Part shown: one piece after another, positions 7,702 to 16,067 of the stretch
Numbering within the stretch: the stretch's first letter is position 1
Layout: each line of letters starts with the position of its first letter
Origin: Acidovorax sp.
GTDB taxonomy: Bacteria; Pseudomonadota; Gammaproteobacteria; Burkholderiales; Burkholderiaceae_C
NCBI GenBank assembly: GCA_004210805.1
Contig: SDXZ01000017.1
Location: 1-64,000 of the forward strand
Length of the DNA: 64,000 bases
Reading direction: 5' to 3'
Notes under the pieces: model-generated
The model's database searches: none
Seen by the model: the letters and a program-made list of their open reading frames with translations, nothing else
Told to the model about the DNA's origin: nothing
Position numbers and translations under genes: made by a program

Positions 7702-8837
7702 GGCCCCTCCTGAGCCGCTTCGCGCCATCCCCCTTGGGGGACGCCACCGGTGGTTTGGCAAAGCCAGGTCCACGGTGGCGCTGGCTTGGGGCGCGCCAGT
7801 GCCACGGTGTGCTCGCAGGGGCCGACATGCGGACTGGCAAAGCCCGTTTCACAAGGCCGCAACCGTTTCATCGATCCCGTGGCGCGGCGCTGTTGCTGGC
7901 CATGCTCACGGTCACGCTGGTGGCCACTTTTGCGGCGGCGGCCATGTGGCAGCAGTGGCGCGCGGTCGAGGTCGAGACGGCCGAGCGTGGCCGGGTCCAG
8001 TCCACCTGGATTTTGGTAGGCGCGCTCGACTGGTCGCGCCTCATCCTGCGCGAAGACGGCCGTTCAGGCGGTGCCGACCACTTGGCCGAGCCCTGGGCCG
8101 TGCCGCTCCAAGAGGCGCGGCTGTCGACCTTTCTGGCAGCCGACAAGAACGTGAGCCAGGTCGACGACGCCAGCACCGACACCACCGAGGCGTTTCTGTC
8201 GGGGCAGATCTCGGACATGCAGGGTCGCCTGAACCTCATGAACCTGGCGGTCAGCGGGCCGGACCAGTCCCTGCCGCTGCGGCAGTTCACGCGGCTGTTC
8301 GAGCGGCTCGGGCTCCCGCCACAGGAACTGAGCCTGCTGGCCGATGCCCTGCGGCGGGCACAGGCCACCAGCGGCAATGACAGCAGCTCGGCGCCGCTGA
8401 TGCCGCCCGCGGTGTCCCAACTCAGTTGGCTGGGGCTGAGCCCCACCACCGTGGCCACGCTCACCCCCCATGTGGCCGTGCTGCCCGTGCGCACGCCGGT
8501 CAACCTCAACACCGCCAATATCGACGTGCTGGTGGCCGCCATCGATGGCCTGGACATGGCCAGCGCCCAGAAGACCCTGCAGGCGCGCGAGTCCCGCCAC
8601 TTCCGCACGCTCAGCGAGGTGCGCGACCTGCTCGGGGCCACCATCGACATCAACGAAGGCGCGCACGCCGTGGCCTCGTCCTACTTCGAGGTGCGGGGCC
8701 GCCTGCGCCTGGGCGACGTGATGGTGGACGAGCGTTCGCTGGTGCGCAAACAAGGCATTGAGGTGACCACCCTGTGGCGCGAACGCGGCGCTTTCGACCG
8801 CGAAACCACCCAGGGCCTGCCGCAGGGCCAGCGCTGA
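7698..8837 (+). CDS. gspK: type II secretion minor pseudopilin GspK
   Basis: The large minor pseudopilin at the pseudopilus tip. The hydrophobic segment RGAALLLAMLTVTLVATFAA follows a leader of about 62 residues if translation starts at the ATGA overlap with gspJ (7698), giving 379 residues. An internal ATG at 7827 would give a leader near 19 residues and a 336-residue protein, closer to the family norm. The first 30 leader residues are encoded by a family B repeat. The body has the GspK features SGQISDMQGRLNLMNL and VNLNTANIDVLVAAI. Which start is used is open. Confidence 0.88.
   Translation: MRPLLSRFAPSPLGDATGGLAKPGPRWRWLGARQCHGVLAGADMRTGKARFTRPQPFHRSRGAALLLAMLTVTLVATFAAAAMWQQWRAVEVETAERGRVQSTWILVGALDWSRLILREDGRSGGADHLAEPWAVPLQEARLSTFLAADKNVSQVDDASTDTTEAFLSGQISDMQGRLNLMNLAVSGPDQSLPLRQFTRLFERLGLPPQELSLLADALRRAQATSGNDSSSAPLMPPAVSQLSWLGLSPTTVATLTPHVAVLPVRTPVNLNTANIDVLVAAIDGLDMASAQKTLQARESRHFRTLSEVRDLLGATIDINEGAHAVASSYFEVRGRLRLGDVMVDERSLVRKQGIEVTTLWRERGAFDRETTQGLPQGQR
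7703..7787 (+). repeat. family B repeat, copy 2 (gspK leader)
   Basis: CCCCTCCTGAGCCGCTTCG, CCATCCCCCTTGGGGGACG, CCACCGGTGGTTTGGC, AAAGCCAGGTCCACGGTGG. It is read in the same frame as the gspJ copy, giving the shared peptide GLAKPGPRW. A fragment (CTGGCAAAGCCCG) recurs at about 7833-7845. Confidence 0.85.
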
Positions 8838-8920
8838 GAAGCATCCCATCCGCAACACATCCGCAGGCTGGGCCGGGCACTGACATGCCCTCCCCCTAAA
8901 ATGGCCTGCAAAACCCGTCC

Positions 8921-10201
8921 ATGAGCACCCTCATCCTTTTCCTGCCGCTGGCCCGCCCGGGCCCCGCCACCGAGTACAGCTACACGCTGACGGCGGACGG
9001 CCACACCGCCACCCCACACGCCACCGCAGCGGCCGCGCTGCTGCCCGAGCCCACGCGCCCTGGCGGCGAGGTGGTGGCCGTGGTGCCGGCACGGGCACTG
9101 TCGTGGCAACGCGTGCAATTGCCCCCGGGGCTCGCGCTCGGCCCTGGCCAGCAGACGCCACGCCTGCGTTCGGTGCTCGACGGCCTGCTCGAAGACCGGG
9201 TGCTGGATGACGCCACGCAACTGCACTTTGCGCTGCAGCCCGGCGCGCAAGCCGGCGAGCCGCTGTGGGTGGCGGTGTGCGACCGGGCCTGGCTGCGCGA
9301 CAACCTGCAGGCGCTGGAAGCCGCAGGCCGCCGTGTGTCGCGTGTGGTGCCTGAATTTGCTCCCGGGCCCACCGCCAGCGGGCGCCCCGAACTGTGCGCG
9401 CTGGGCACTCCCGAAGACGCCTGTGTGGTGCTGACTGGCCAGGGCTCCGACCAAGGCGTAGCGGTGCTGCCCTTGTCCAACATGGCCATCGCGCTGGCCC
9501 GCGCTGGCGCACCGGCCGAGGCCGCGCCACAAGACGGCGACGACGATGCCCTGGTGGTGCGCGCCGAGCCCGCCGTGGCGGCGCTCGCCGAGCGCACCCT
9601 GGGCCAGCGTGTGCTGCTGCACACCGCCAGCCAGCGCGCGCTGGACGCGGCGCGCAGCGACTGGGACCTGGCCCAGTTCGACCTGGCCAGCACCGGACGC
9701 ACACGCGCGCTGCGCAAGGCGGGCAGCCTGGCCAGTACCTTGCTCTATGCGCCGCAGTGGCGTGCCGCGCGCTGGGGCGCTGGCGTGCTTGTGGCAGCCC
9801 ACCTGATCGGGCTCAATGCCTGGGCCTGGCAGGAACGCCAGTCGCTGGCCGCAAAACAAGCCGCCGTGCGCGCCACGCTGACGCAGACCTTCCCCAAGGT
9901 GCAGGTCGTCGTCGACGCACCGGTGCAAATGGAGCGGGAACTCGCCCAGTTGCGCCAGGCCGCCGGCAGCGTGTCCACGCGGGACCTGGAGCCCCTGCTG
10001 GCCGCCGCGGGCACGGCCCTGCCCGCCGGCCGCCAGCCCACGGGCATCGAATATTCCCCTGGTGAGCTGCGCCTGCGCGGCGTGGCGCTGCCTCCCGACG
10101 AGGAGACCGCCTTCGCCACCCGGCTCGAGCCCCTGGGCTACCGCGCGCGGGTTGACGATGGCAGCCTGGTTCTACGGGCCAGCGCAGGAGGCAGCCAATG
10201 A
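8921..10201 (+). CDS. gspL: type II secretion platform protein GspL
   Basis: An inner-membrane platform protein that recruits the GspE ATPase. The 426-residue protein has an actin-like cytoplasmic domain over roughly the first 270 residues, one membrane span near 282-300 (WGAGVLVAAHLIGLNAWAW) and a periplasmic ferredoxin-like domain ending in LEPLGYRARVDDGSLVLRA. It follows gspK after an 83-bp gap and its stop overlaps the gspM ATG. Sequence conservation in this family is low; the call rests on domain order and operon position as much as on motifs. Confidence 0.88.
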   Translation: MSTLILFLPLARPGPATEYSYTLTADGHTATPHATAAAALLPEPTRPGGEVVAVVPARALSWQRVQLPPGLALGPGQQTPRLRSVLDGLLEDRVLDDATQLHFALQPGAQAGEPLWVAVCDRAWLRDNLQALEAAGRRVSRVVPEFAPGPTASGRPELCALGTPEDACVVLTGQGSDQGVAVLPLSNMAIALARAGAPAEAAPQDGDDDALVVRAEPAVAALAERTLGQRVLLHTASQRALDAARSDWDLAQFDLASTGRTRALRKAGSLASTLLYAPQWRAARWGAGVLVAAHLIGLNAWAWQERQSLAAKQAAVRATLTQTFPKVQVVVDAPVQMERELAQLRQAAGSVSTRDLEPLLAAAGTALPAGRQPTGIEYSPGELRLRGVALPPDEETAFATRLEPLGYRARVDDGSLVLRASAGGSQ

Positions 10202-10758
10202 CACGCAACACCCCCACCACCACCGCCCTGCGAGCGCGCTGGCAGGCCATGGCACCACGCGAACAGTCCCTGGTCCTGGCCGCAGGTGGACTGATCGCGT
10301 TCGCGCTGTTGTGGTGGCTGGCCGTGGCGCCTGCCCTGGCCACACTGCGCACCGCCCCCGCGCGCCATGCGGCGCTCGACACGCAGTTGCAGCAGATGCT
10401 GAGCCTGCAGGCCGAAGCCCAGCAGCTGCAATCGGCCCCACGCACCACCACCGGCGACGCCGTGGGCGCGCTGCGCACCGCCCTCACCCAGCGCCTGGGC
10501 AACACCGCCCAGCTCAACGTAGTGGGCGACCGGGCCACCGTCACGCTCAAAGGTGCGCCGGCCGATGCGCTGGGCCAGTGGCTGGCGCAAGCGCGCAGCA
10601 ACGCCCGCGCCACGCCGGTCGAGGCGCGCCTGGTTCGCAGCACTGCGGCGGCCACCCCCGCGGCAGGTGGCACAACACCGGTGGTACTGGGCGCTGCAGC
10701 CGTGGCCATGCCGCGCTGGGACGGCACGTTGGTGCTGGCCCTGCCGGCCGCCCGCTGA
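10198..10758 (+). CDS. gspM: type II secretion platform protein GspM
   Basis: The bitopic partner of GspL. The 186-residue protein has a short cytoplasmic tail with APREQSLVLAAGG, a membrane span at about 22-42 and a small periplasmic domain. LGQWLAQARSNARATPVEAR is typical of the GspM C-terminal ferredoxin-like domain. The start overlaps the gspL stop (ATGA). Confidence 0.87.
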   Translation: MTRNTPTTTALRARWQAMAPREQSLVLAAGGLIAFALLWWLAVAPALATLRTAPARHAALDTQLQQMLSLQAEAQQLQSAPRTTTGDAVGALRTALTQRLGNTAQLNVVGDRATVTLKGAPADALGQWLAQARSNARATPVEARLVRSTAAATPAAGGTTPVVLGAAAVAMPRWDGTLVLALPAAR

Positions 10759-10828
10759 CCGGCGCCGGATCACACGACCGACCTGCCCGACACACACTGC
10801 ACCCCCTCCCATCGACAACCTTCCCCAC

Positions 10829-11638
10829 ATGGCCACCAGCAACCGACACCGCAAGCCTCCCGTCCGCGCGCCGCGTTCCGCCTGGGGCTGGGCGCTGGCG
10901 GGCGCCGTGGCGGGCGTGCTGCCGGCGGTGGTGGTTTTTGCCCCTGCGCAGTGGCTCGCACAAAGCGTGGCGCGCGCCACCCAGGGGCAGTTGCAGCTGC
11001 TGCAGGCGCGTGGCACGGTCTGGACGGGGTCCGCGCAACTGGTGCTGACCGGCGGCGCCGCCAGCCAGGACCGCGCGGCCCTGCCCGGCCGGGTGGACTG
11101 GCGCCTGCGCCCCAGCCTGACCGGCCTGAGTGCCCAGCTGCACGCGAGCTGCTGCACGCCCCAGCCCCTGCAGCTGCAAGTGCGGCCGCGCTGGGCCGGT
11201 CCGCTGGTCCTTGTCAAAGACGGCCAGAGCCAATGGCCGGCCGCCGTATTGGCCGGGCTGGGAACGCCCTGGAACACGCTGCAGCCGCAGGGTCAGCTGG
11301 CCGTGCAGACCCGCGGCCTTGCGGCTAGCTGGAACGCGGGCCGCATGACGCTGGCAGGCCAGGCCCAGATGGAAGCGCGTGCGATGTCTTCGCGCCTGTC
11401 CACCCTGCGGCCCATGGGCAGCTACCGGCTGGTGCTGGCGGGGGGCGAGGTGCCCACGCTCGCGCTCAGCACACTCGACGGCCACCTGCAACTGAACGGC
11501 ACCGGCCAATGGGTGGGCCAGCGCCTGCGCTTTACGGGCGAGGCCAGCGCCGCCCCCGAGCGCGAGGCGGCCCTGTCCAATCTCCTGAACATCATCGGAC
11601 GGCGCAGCGGCGCGCGCTCCATCATCACCGTGGGTTGA
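10829..11638 (+). CDS. gspN: type II secretion protein GspN
   Basis: A poorly understood T2SS accessory protein of the inner membrane. The 269-residue protein has an N-terminal span (AWGWALAGAVAGVLPAVVVF) and a beta-rich periplasmic domain with the family's QLLQARGTVWTGSAQLVL segment and a C-terminal ALSNLLNIIGRRSGARSIIT motif. The start at 10829 is the first methionine before the span and lies 70 bp after gspM; the same frame is open further upstream but overlaps gspM. It is followed by gspD after 4 bp. Confidence 0.85.
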   Translation: MATSNRHRKPPVRAPRSAWGWALAGAVAGVLPAVVVFAPAQWLAQSVARATQGQLQLLQARGTVWTGSAQLVLTGGAASQDRAALPGRVDWRLRPSLTGLSAQLHASCCTPQPLQLQVRPRWAGPLVLVKDGQSQWPAAVLAGLGTPWNTLQPQGQLAVQTRGLAASWNAGRMTLAGQAQMEARAMSSRLSTLRPMGSYRLVLAGGEVPTLALSTLDGHLQLNGTGQWVGQRLRFTGEASAAPEREAALSNLLNIIGRRSGARSIITVG

Positions 11639-11642
11639 ACCT

Positions 11643-14279
11643 ATGAATTCCCTGTTGTCACCACGCCTGGTATTTGCTATCAAAACAATAGCTGCAAGCG
11701 CCTTACTGACATGCGCTGGCGGCCAAATCAATGCCCAAACCGCGATCGACACCCGCACCGGCAGCGTGCGCTCGGGCGAGCCGGTCACGCTGAACTTCGC
11801 CAACGCCGAGATCGAGGCGGTGGCGCGCACCATGGCCACCATCACCGGCCGCAACGTGGTGGTGGACCCGCGCGTGAAGGGCCAGCTCAACCTGGTCACC
11901 GAACGCGCAGTGACCCCGGCCGCCGCCTTCCAGCAGTTCCTGGCCGCGCTGCGGCTGCAGGGCTTCACGGTGGTCGAGGCGGCGGGCCTGTACAAGGTCG
12001 TCCCCGAAGCCGACGCCAAGCTGCAAGGCGGCAGCGTGAGCGTGGTGCAGGGCAGTTCGGGCACCGCACCCGGTGGCGGGCAGATCGTCACGCAGATCTT
12101 CAAACTGAATTTTGAAAACGCGGCCAACCTGGTGCCGGTGCTGCGCCCGCTGATCAGCCCCAACAACACCATCAACGTGAACCCCGGCAACAACTCGCTG
12201 GTGATCACCGACTACGCCGACAACCTGCAGCGACTGGCGCGCATCGTGGCGGCGATGGATGTCTCGAACGCCAGCGACGTGGAAGTGATCCCGCTGCGCA
12301 ATGCAGTGGCCACCGACCTCGCCCCGCTGGTGGCGCGCCTCATCGACGGCGGCAGCGGCACGGGCGCCGGCGCCGCGCCCGCAGCGGCGCCAGGCCAGGC
12401 CGATACCTCGTTCAAGACCACGCTGATTGCCGAGCCCCGCAGCAACTCGCTGATCCTGCGCGCCGCCAACCCCGCGCGCGTGTCCCAGGTGCGCGCACTG
12501 GTCGCCCAGCTGGACCAGGCGCCTGCGCCCGGCAGCGGCGCGGCCACCGGCAACATCCACGTGGTCTACCTGAAGAACGCCGATGCCACCAAGCTCGCCA
12601 CCACGCTGCGTGCGGCCATGGCGGCCATGGGCACGGGCGGCAACGGTGGCGCGAGCGCCGGCGGCAGCAGCAGCCCCTCGGCCCCCAGCGGCGGGCTCAG
12701 CGGCAGCAATGGCAGCAGCAGTTTGTCTGGTGGCAGTGGCTTGGCGGGCGGCAGCAGCAACAGCAGTTCCGGCCTGGGCGCGGGCAGCAGCGCCATGGGC
12801 ACCAGCAACACCAACAACAACCAGCCCTCCACGGGCGGACAGATCCAGGCCGACCCGACCACCAACTCGCTCATCATCACTGCGCCCGAACCGCTGTACC
12901 GCCAGCTGCGCGCAGTGATCGACAAGCTCGACGGGCGCCGCGCGCAGGTCCTGGTGGAGAGCCTGATTGTGGAAGTCTCTGCTAGCAAACTGGCTGAGTT
13001 CGGTATCCAGTGGCAGGGCATTTTGGGCAAGCAAGGCGACGGCATGATTGGTGCGATCGGCACGAACTCGGGTTTGGTCGGTGCCAACATAGTGAGCGCC
13101 GCCGTGGCGCTGGCGTCCAAGAACACCACCAGCATCGGAACTGCGGCTAACTCGCTAGGCAGTGGCCTGAACATAGGTTTGGCCCCACGCATCAACGGTC
13201 AGTACTACCTGGGCGCCCTGGCAAACTTTTTACAGAACAGTGGCGACGCCAATGTGCTCTCCACGCCCAACCTGATGACGCTCGACAACGAAGAGGCGCG
13301 CATCATCATCGGCAACAACGTGCCCTTTGTCACCGGCTCGTACGCCAACTCCACCGGCGGCAACACAGTCAACCCATTCCAAACCGTGGAGCGCAAGGAC
13401 GTGGGCCTGATGCTCAAGGTGCGCCCGCAGATCAGCGAAAACGGCACGGTAAAGATGGCGATCTACCAGGAGGTCTCCAAGATCGATACCTCCACGCTCA
13501 GCAATGCCAACGGCCCCAGCACCAGCAAGCGCTCGATCGAGTCGAACGTGGTGGTGGACGACGGTAGCATCATCGTAATCGGCGGGCTGCTGGAAGACAG
13601 CTACTCGCAGGGGCAGGACAAGGTTCCGGTGATGGGCGACCTGCCGGTGGTGGGCAACCTGTTCCGCAGCGAAACCCGCTCGCGCAACAAGACCAACCTG
13701 ATGGTGTTTCTGCGCCCCATCGTCGTGCGCGACAACGCCACCAGCGATGCGCTGATGATGGACCGCTACGAAGCCATCCGCGCTCTGCAGCAGGCTACCC
13801 AGCCGGCCGCCAGCACGGTGATGAGCACAGTGTCGGGCGCTCCGATCCTGCCGCCGCTGCCTGACGAGCGTGTGGCCCCCGTCGCAACCCCCATGCCCGT
13901 GCAGCCGGCCGCCCCCGTGCCGCTGCCCATGCAGCAGCTCACCCCCCTCGCGCCGCCGGTGCAGCCGGCCCCGGCCGCGGCCCCCCTCAGCAGCGCGCCC
14001 GCCGAGCCTGCAGTCCCGGTGGCCAAAGCCCAGGTCCCTGCGCCGCTGTACTACGTGAACGTGGGCGTGTTCGGCCAGGATGCGCAATCGCGCAGCACGC
14101 TGGCCAAGCTGCGCGACTCGGCCCTGCCGCTGTCGCTGCAGGCGGTGGACACCAACCGCGGCAAGGCCACCCGCGTGCGCGTGGGCCCTTTCTCGACCGA
14201 GGACGCGGCCCAGGCCGCTGCCGCCACGGTGCGCGGCAAGCTGGCGCTGAACGCCACAGTGGCCGCCCAGGCGCTGTGA
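11643..14279 (+). CDS. gspD: type II secretion secretin GspD with C-terminal SPOR domain
   Basis: The outer-membrane secretin channel of the T2SS. It has a signal peptide 1-31 cut near INA|QT, N0 to N2 domains (about 45-290), an N3 domain carrying a long Ser/Gly/Asn loop (about 325-395), and a secretin core ending with VPVMGDLPVVGNLFRSE and KTNLMVFLRPIVVRD. The 878-residue protein then has a Pro/Ala linker and a SPOR domain at about 802-873 (YYVNVGVFGQDAQSRSTLAK ... ATRVRVGPFSTEDAAQ), a fold that binds denuded peptidoglycan. Residues 11-30 of the signal peptide are encoded by a family A repeat. No pilotin gene is seen nearby. Confidence 0.94.
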   Translation: MNSLLSPRLVFAIKTIAASALLTCAGGQINAQTAIDTRTGSVRSGEPVTLNFANAEIEAVARTMATITGRNVVVDPRVKGQLNLVTERAVTPAAAFQQFLAALRLQGFTVVEAAGLYKVVPEADAKLQGGSVSVVQGSSGTAPGGGQIVTQIFKLNFENAANLVPVLRPLISPNNTINVNPGNNSLVITDYADNLQRLARIVAAMDVSNASDVEVIPLRNAVATDLAPLVARLIDGGSGTGAGAAPAAAPGQADTSFKTTLIAEPRSNSLILRAANPARVSQVRALVAQLDQAPAPGSGAATGNIHVVYLKNADATKLATTLRAAMAAMGTGGNGGASAGGSSSPSAPSGGLSGSNGSSSLSGGSGLAGGSSNSSSGLGAGSSAMGTSNTNNNQPSTGGQIQADPTTNSLIITAPEPLYRQLRAVIDKLDGRRAQVLVESLIVEVSASKLAEFGIQWQGILGKQGDGMIGAIGTNSGLVGANIVSAAVALASKNTTSIGTAANSLGSGLNIGLAPRINGQYYLGALANFLQNSGDANVLSTPNLMTLDNEEARIIIGNNVPFVTGSYANSTGGNTVNPFQTVERKDVGLMLKVRPQISENGTVKMAIYQEVSKIDTSTLSNANGPSTSKRSIESNVVVDDGSIIVIGGLLEDSYSQGQDKVPVMGDLPVVGNLFRSETRSRNKTNLMVFLRPIVVRDNATSDALMMDRYEAIRALQQATQPAASTVMSTVSGAPILPPLPDERVAPVATPMPVQPAAPVPLPMQQLTPLAPPVQPAPAAAPLSSAPAEPAVPVAKAQVPAPLYYVNVGVFGQDAQSRSTLAKLRDSALPLSLQAVDTNRGKATRVRVGPFSTEDAAQAAAATVRGKLALNATVAAQAL
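11673..11733 (+). repeat. family A repeat, copy 4 (gspD signal peptide)
   Basis: TTTGCTATCAAAACA, ATAGCTGCAAGCGCC, ATGCGCTGGCGGCCAAAT. In sense orientation it encodes FAIKTIAASALLTCAGGQ, the hydrophobic core of the GspD signal peptide. Confidence 0.8.
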
Positions 14280-14314
14280 GCGTGTTGTTGACGCCGACAA
14301 GGAACTGACTCTCT

Positions 14315-15703
14315 ATGCGCCACCCCTTGCCCTACGCCTTTGCGCGCACGGCCCAGCTGCTGCTGGAGGACGACGGCCAGCAGCTGGTGCTGTGGCATGG
14401 CCCCAGCCCCGATGCGGGCGCGCTGTCCGAGGTGCTGCGCAAGCACCCCGTGCACCAGCTGCTGCCGCTGGATGCGCCCGGTCTGGCGCAGCGCATCAGC
14501 GCGGCGTACTCGCACAGTGAATCGAGCGCCGCCACGGTGGTGAGCGAGGTCGAGAGCGATGCCGACCTCTCGCGCATGATGCAGGAGCTGCCCGCGGTGG
14601 AAGACCTGCTGGAGTCCGCCGGCGACGCGCCCATCATCCGCATGCTGAACGCCCTGCTCACGCAGGCCGCGCGCGACGGCGCGAGTGATATCCACATTGA
14701 GCCGTACGAGCGGCATTCCAGCGTGCGCTTTCGGGTGGACGGCACGCTGCGCGAAGTCGTGCAGCCCAACCGTGCACTGCATGCTGCCCTGATCTCGCGC
14801 CTGAAGATCATGGCCGACCTCGACATCAGTGAAAAGCGCCTGCCGCAGGACGGCCGCATCAGCTTGCGCCTGGGCACGCGTGCCATCGATGTGCGCGTGT
14901 CCACGCTGCCCAGCGCCCACGGCGAGCGCGCGGTGCTGCGGCTTTTGGACAAGAGCGAAAGCAAGCTGAGCCTGGAAGCCGTGGGCATGCAGGGCGACAC
15001 CCTGCGCCGCTTCGAAGGCCTGATCTCGCAGCCGCACGGCATCATCCTGGTGACCGGGCCCACGGGCTCGGGCAAGACGACCACGCTGTACGCGGGCCTG
15101 GGGCGGCTCGATGCCACGCGCAACAACATCATGACGGTGGAAGACCCCATCGAGTACGAGCTGCCCGGCGTCGGTCAAACGCAGGTCAACAGCAAGATCG
15201 AGCTGACCTTTGCCAAGGCCTTGCGCGCCATCCTGCGCCAGGACCCGGACATCATCATGATCGGCGAAATCCGTGATTTCGAGACCGCGCAGATCGCCAT
15301 CCAGGCCTCGCTGACGGGCCACCTGGTGCTGGCCACGCTGCACACCAACGACGCCGCCAGCGCGGTGACGCGCCTGACCGACATGGGCGTGGAGCCCTTC
15401 CTGCTGTCGTCGTCGCTGCTGGGCGTGCTGGCGCAGCGCCTGGTGCGCAAATACTGCAGCCATTGCCACGGCGCTGGGTGCGACCAGTGCGGCCAGACGG
15501 GCTACACCGGCCGCACCGGTGTGTTTGAGCTGCTGGTGACTACCGATGCCATCCGTGCGCAGATTCACAACCAGGCGTCGGAGGCCGACATCCGCACCGC
15601 AGCGCTTGCCGGCGGCATGGCACTGATGCGTGAAGACGCCGAGCGGCTGATTGCCGCGGGCATCACCAGCCGCGAAGAAGTGCTGCGTGTGACGCGGGAC
15701 TGA
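14315..15703 (+). CDS. gspE: type II secretion ATPase GspE
   Basis: The cytoplasmic hexameric ATPase that powers the T2SS. Walker A is GPTGSGKTTT at about 248-257; the Asp box and Walker B lie in DPDIIMIGEIRD near 310-321; the His box is TLHTNDAASAVTRL. A four-cysteine zinc motif, CSHCHGAGCDQC, lies before the C-terminal domain. At 462 residues it is short because the N1 domain is abbreviated. It is the last gene of the gspG-E run; gspF, which usually follows gspE, is not in this locus. Confidence 0.95.
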   Translation: MRHPLPYAFARTAQLLLEDDGQQLVLWHGPSPDAGALSEVLRKHPVHQLLPLDAPGLAQRISAAYSHSESSAATVVSEVESDADLSRMMQELPAVEDLLESAGDAPIIRMLNALLTQAARDGASDIHIEPYERHSSVRFRVDGTLREVVQPNRALHAALISRLKIMADLDISEKRLPQDGRISLRLGTRAIDVRVSTLPSAHGERAVLRLLDKSESKLSLEAVGMQGDTLRRFEGLISQPHGIILVTGPTGSGKTTTLYAGLGRLDATRNNIMTVEDPIEYELPGVGQTQVNSKIELTFAKALRAILRQDPDIIMIGEIRDFETAQIAIQASLTGHLVLATLHTNDAASAVTRLTDMGVEPFLLSSSLLGVLAQRLVRKYCSHCHGAGCDQCGQTGYTGRTGVFELLVTTDAIRAQIHNQASEADIRTAALAGGMALMREDAERLIAAGITSREEVLRVTRD

Positions 15704-15735
15704 GCGCCAGGCAGCGCAGCGCAGCGCCGCAGGGA

Positions 15736-15760
15736 CGCTGGCACTGCCTGCCTGCCAGCG
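15736..15760 (+). terminator. hairpin downstream of gspE
   Basis: Perfect 8-bp arms CGCTGGCA and TGCCAGCG around a 9-nt loop, 33 bp after the gspE stop. There is no T-run, so this is at best a Rho-assisted or processing hairpin. Confidence 0.35.
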
Positions 15761-15777
15761 CACGGCGCATGGCACCT

Positions 15778-15845
15778 AATGCTATTAATTTCATAGCTAT
15801 AAGCGCTTACCACATAAGCGCTAGCGGCCAATAAAGCACAAAATC
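15778..15845 (+). repeat. family A repeat, copy 5 (intergenic)
   Basis: AATGCTATTAATTTC, ATAGCTATAAGCGCTTA, ATAAGCGCTAGCGGCCAATA. This is one of the cleanest copies. The rest of the 15704-16067 gap holds the gspE hairpin and presumably the promoter of the next gene. Confidence 0.9.
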
Positions 15846-16067
15846 TGTGTCGCTGCTGGACGCGCAGCGGCGCGCCGGGTGCCCCGCCCGCGTCCAGACC
15901 CCCCCTTCAGCTGCCTGCGGTGTAGGCCCCTTCCTGCACTGGCTCTGGCCCCTCGCCGCTGGAGCGGTCCGCGACATCTCGAAAGAATCTGTGGCTATCG
16001 CGTGGCGCCGCCGCGGCTCCGCTGTCGGTGCCGCCCTTCGCAGTCCTTCCCCGCCTTGCCATCCTTG

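Noticed and set aside
11643..11735. GspD as a lipoprotein (LLTC near residue 24)
   Set aside because: The residue before Cys is Thr, not Gly, Ala or Ser, and a normal signal peptidase I site follows at residue 31.
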